64,000 bases of DNA from Planctomycetota bacterium (GTDB lineage: Bacteria; Planctomycetota; UBA1135; GCA-002686595): contig JAEUHZ010000010.1 of the NCBI GenBank assembly GCA_016795205.1, forward strand, positions 94,867 through 158,866. The letters are read 5' to 3'. The position numbers and the translations under genes are program-made. Within the stretch, counting starts at the first letter, position 1, and the number at the start of each line of letters is the position of its first letter. This document shows positions 62,678 through 64,000 of this stretch, piece after piece. The notes under the pieces were generated by a model. That model made no database searches. It was not told the DNA's origin and was given only the letters and a program-made list of their open reading frames with translations.

Positions 62678-64000
62678 GTGGAATCGCGAGTGGAGCGCGC
62701 GGGCTCGCCGCGTGGGCGCGTGGCCAGCGCGCGCAACCAGGACGTGCCGGTGGCGCGCCCGGGCGAGTTCCGGCCGCTCGCGCTGGGGCGCCTCCACGTC
62801 TGGCCTCCGGTCGTCCTGGCGCCCATGGCGGGCGTCACGAACCTGCCGTTTCGCAGCCTGTGCCGCGAGCAGGGTGCCGGGCTCTACGTGTCCGAGATGA
62901 TCTCGGCCAAGGGCTACCTGCACGGGAACCGCATGACGCGGCTGCTCGCATCGAGCTCGCCCGAGGAGTCGCCGCGCAGCGTGCAGATCTACGGCGTCGT
63001 GCCCGAGGAGGTCGAGGAGATGGCGCACAGCCTGGTCGAGGCCGGCGTCGACCACCTCGACCTGAACTTCGGCTGCCCCGTGCCCAAGGTCACGCGCTGC
63101 GGCGGTGGCAGCGCGCTGCCCCTGAAGCCGCGGCTGCTCTCCGCGATCGTGCGCGCCGCGGTGCGCGGCGCGGGAGCGGTGCCGGTCACGATCAAGGTGC
63201 GCAAGGGCGTCGACTCCGACCTGCTCACGTTCCTCGACGCGGGTCGCGTCGCCGAGGCCGAGGGCGCCGCCGCGATCGGGCTGCATGCCCGCACGGCGCG
63301 CGAGCTCTACTCCGGCGAGGCGGATTGGAGCGCGATCACCGAGCTCAAGGCGGCCGTGTCGATCCCGGTGCTCGGCAACGGGGACATCTGGGAGTGCTGG
63401 GACGCGCTGCGCATGATGCGCGCGACGGGCTGCGACGGCGTGATCGTGGGCCGCGGGTGCCTCGGACGACCCTGGCTCTTCGCCGAGCTGGCGGCCGCCT
63501 TCGACGGGCGCGAGCCCGATCCGCCGCCGGACCTCGGTCGCGTGATCGAGATCCTCACGGACCACGCCCGACGACTCGTCGCTTTCTTCGGCGAGGAGCA
63601 CGGCATGCGCCAGATGCGCAAGTGGTGCGCCTGGTACACGAAGGGGTTCCACGGCTCGGCTGCGGTGCGCCACGCGCTGGTGCGCGTGGGCACCATCGAC
63701 GAGATGCTCGCGGCCTTGGCAGCGCTCGATCACAGCGAGCCGTTCCCCGTGACCGCGCTGCGGGCCGTGCGCGGCAAGGCCGGTGCGCAGGCGCGCGTGC
63801 TGCTCCCCGAGGGCTGGCTCGCGGACCGCGACGGGGACGCGCCGCCGGACGAGAGCGCGCTCGCGCGCGACGCGCAGGACTACGAGGCGTGGGGGGCGGG
63901 CGGGGGGGGCCCGGGGCCACCCCGCCCCGCAACCCCCCCCGCGGGGGGGGGGCCCCGCAGCCCCGCGGCCGGCCCCCGCACCCGGCCCCCCGCGACCCAC
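62678..64000 (+). CDS. dus: tRNA-dihydrouridine synthase (DusB-like), runs off window
   Basis: The frame from GTG 62678 encodes an FMN-dependent enzyme that reduces uridine to dihydrouridine in tRNA. It shows LAPMAGVTNLPFRSLCREQG (FMN site), DLNFGCPVPKVTRCGGGSAL (catalytic Cys), VTIKVRKGVD and IPVLGNGDIWECWDALRMM with GRGCLGRPWLFAEL. AGGGGGGGG upstream is a strong ribosome site. The reading frame has no stop before the window ends, yet from about 63890 the sequence is low-complexity G/C runs, so the true C-terminus is probably near residue 400 and the last codons are unreliable. Confidence 0.85.
   Translation, partial: MESRVERAGSPRGRVASARNQDVPVARPGEFRPLALGRLHVWPPVVLAPMAGVTNLPFRSLCREQGAGLYVSEMISAKGYLHGNRMTRLLASSSPEESPRSVQIYGVVPEEVEEMAHSLVEAGVDHLDLNFGCPVPKVTRCGGGSALPLKPRLLSAIVRAAVRGAGAVPVTIKVRKGVDSDLLTFLDAGRVAEAEGAAAIGLHARTARELYSGEADWSAITELKAAVSIPVLGNGDIWECWDALRMMRATGCDGVIVGRGCLGRPWLFAELAAAFDGREPDPPPDLGRVIEILTDHARRLVAFFGEEHGMRQMRKWCAWYTKGFHGSAAVRHALVRVGTIDEMLAALAALDHSEPFPVTALRAVRGKAGAQARVLLPEGWLADRDGDAPPDESALARDAQDYEAWGAGGGGPGPPRPATPPAGGGPRSPAAGPRTRPPATH
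63890..64000. other. Low-complexity G/C runs at contig end
   Basis: The last 110 bp are nearly pure homopolymer runs of G and C (runs of up to 9-10), unlike anything else in the window. It looks like an assembly or base-calling artefact at a contig end and not real coding sequence. Confidence 0.6.

Overview
The window is one long piece of a very GC-rich bacterial chromosome, most likely from the Planctomycetota. The evidence is indirect. A secreted protein at 26844-28871 carries the CPCGN...GC..N module I associate with secreted planctomycetal proteins. There is a squalene-cyclase-type repeat protein with a discoidin-like tail, an FG-GAP repeat protein, pseudopilin genes with very large products, and a GreA with a giant N-terminal extension as in Chlamydia. 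Genes are dense and face both ways. Many start codons lie 6-8 nt after a TAnnnT -10-like hexamer, which suggests widespread leaderless transcription.

Layout: 1-9500 is housekeeping DNA: a flavin/haem reductase cut by the window edge, a small cytochrome c, tRNA-Ala(GGC), leuS, two DUF2807 genes, a membrane glycosyltransferase, an RNase II/R-type exonuclease and a small membrane protein. At 9519-9594 sits tRNA-Arg(UCG). Its 3' part is the left attachment site of an 8.39 kb integrated element (9542-17985) bounded by perfect 54 bp direct repeats. The element carries a tyrosine integrase, an XRE regulator, a replication module (two small helix-turn-helix genes, a zinc-finger/TOPRIM primase and a helicase-like ATPase) and a right-hand cassette of small genes (two related zinc-ribbon proteins around a membrane protein, a terminase-like small protein and one unknown gene). 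No capsid, tail or conjugation gene is visible, so it looks like a phage-satellite or mobilisable island. The attachment core lies inside the integrase reading frame. The frame continues at the far end of the element, so the circular form should encode an integrase with a 63-residue tail that the integrated form lacks.

17986-64000 is chromosomal again: a DUF2157/GDYXXLXY pair; an aldehyde dehydrogenase; a two-gene senB-egtD operon (selenosugar synthase plus histidine trimethylase); large secreted proteins; an RNA uracil methyltransferase and an MFS transporter; an SPFH protein facing a zinc-ribbon partner; an RRM protein; two FKBP isomerases; a three-gene pseudopilin operon; a YihY/BrkB-type membrane protein; an M28 peptidase; an HU-like protein; an Eis-like acetyltransferase; an aminotransferase; a family 5 uracil-DNA glycosylase; Dps; an ArsR-methyltransferase fusion upstream of ahcY; the long GreA; an RlmI-like methyltransferase; an amidohydrolase that has lost most metal ligands; and a dihydrouridine synthase running into a low-complexity contig end.

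Several gene ends, including four convergent or facing junctions, are marked by perfect or near-perfect GC hairpins without a U-tract.
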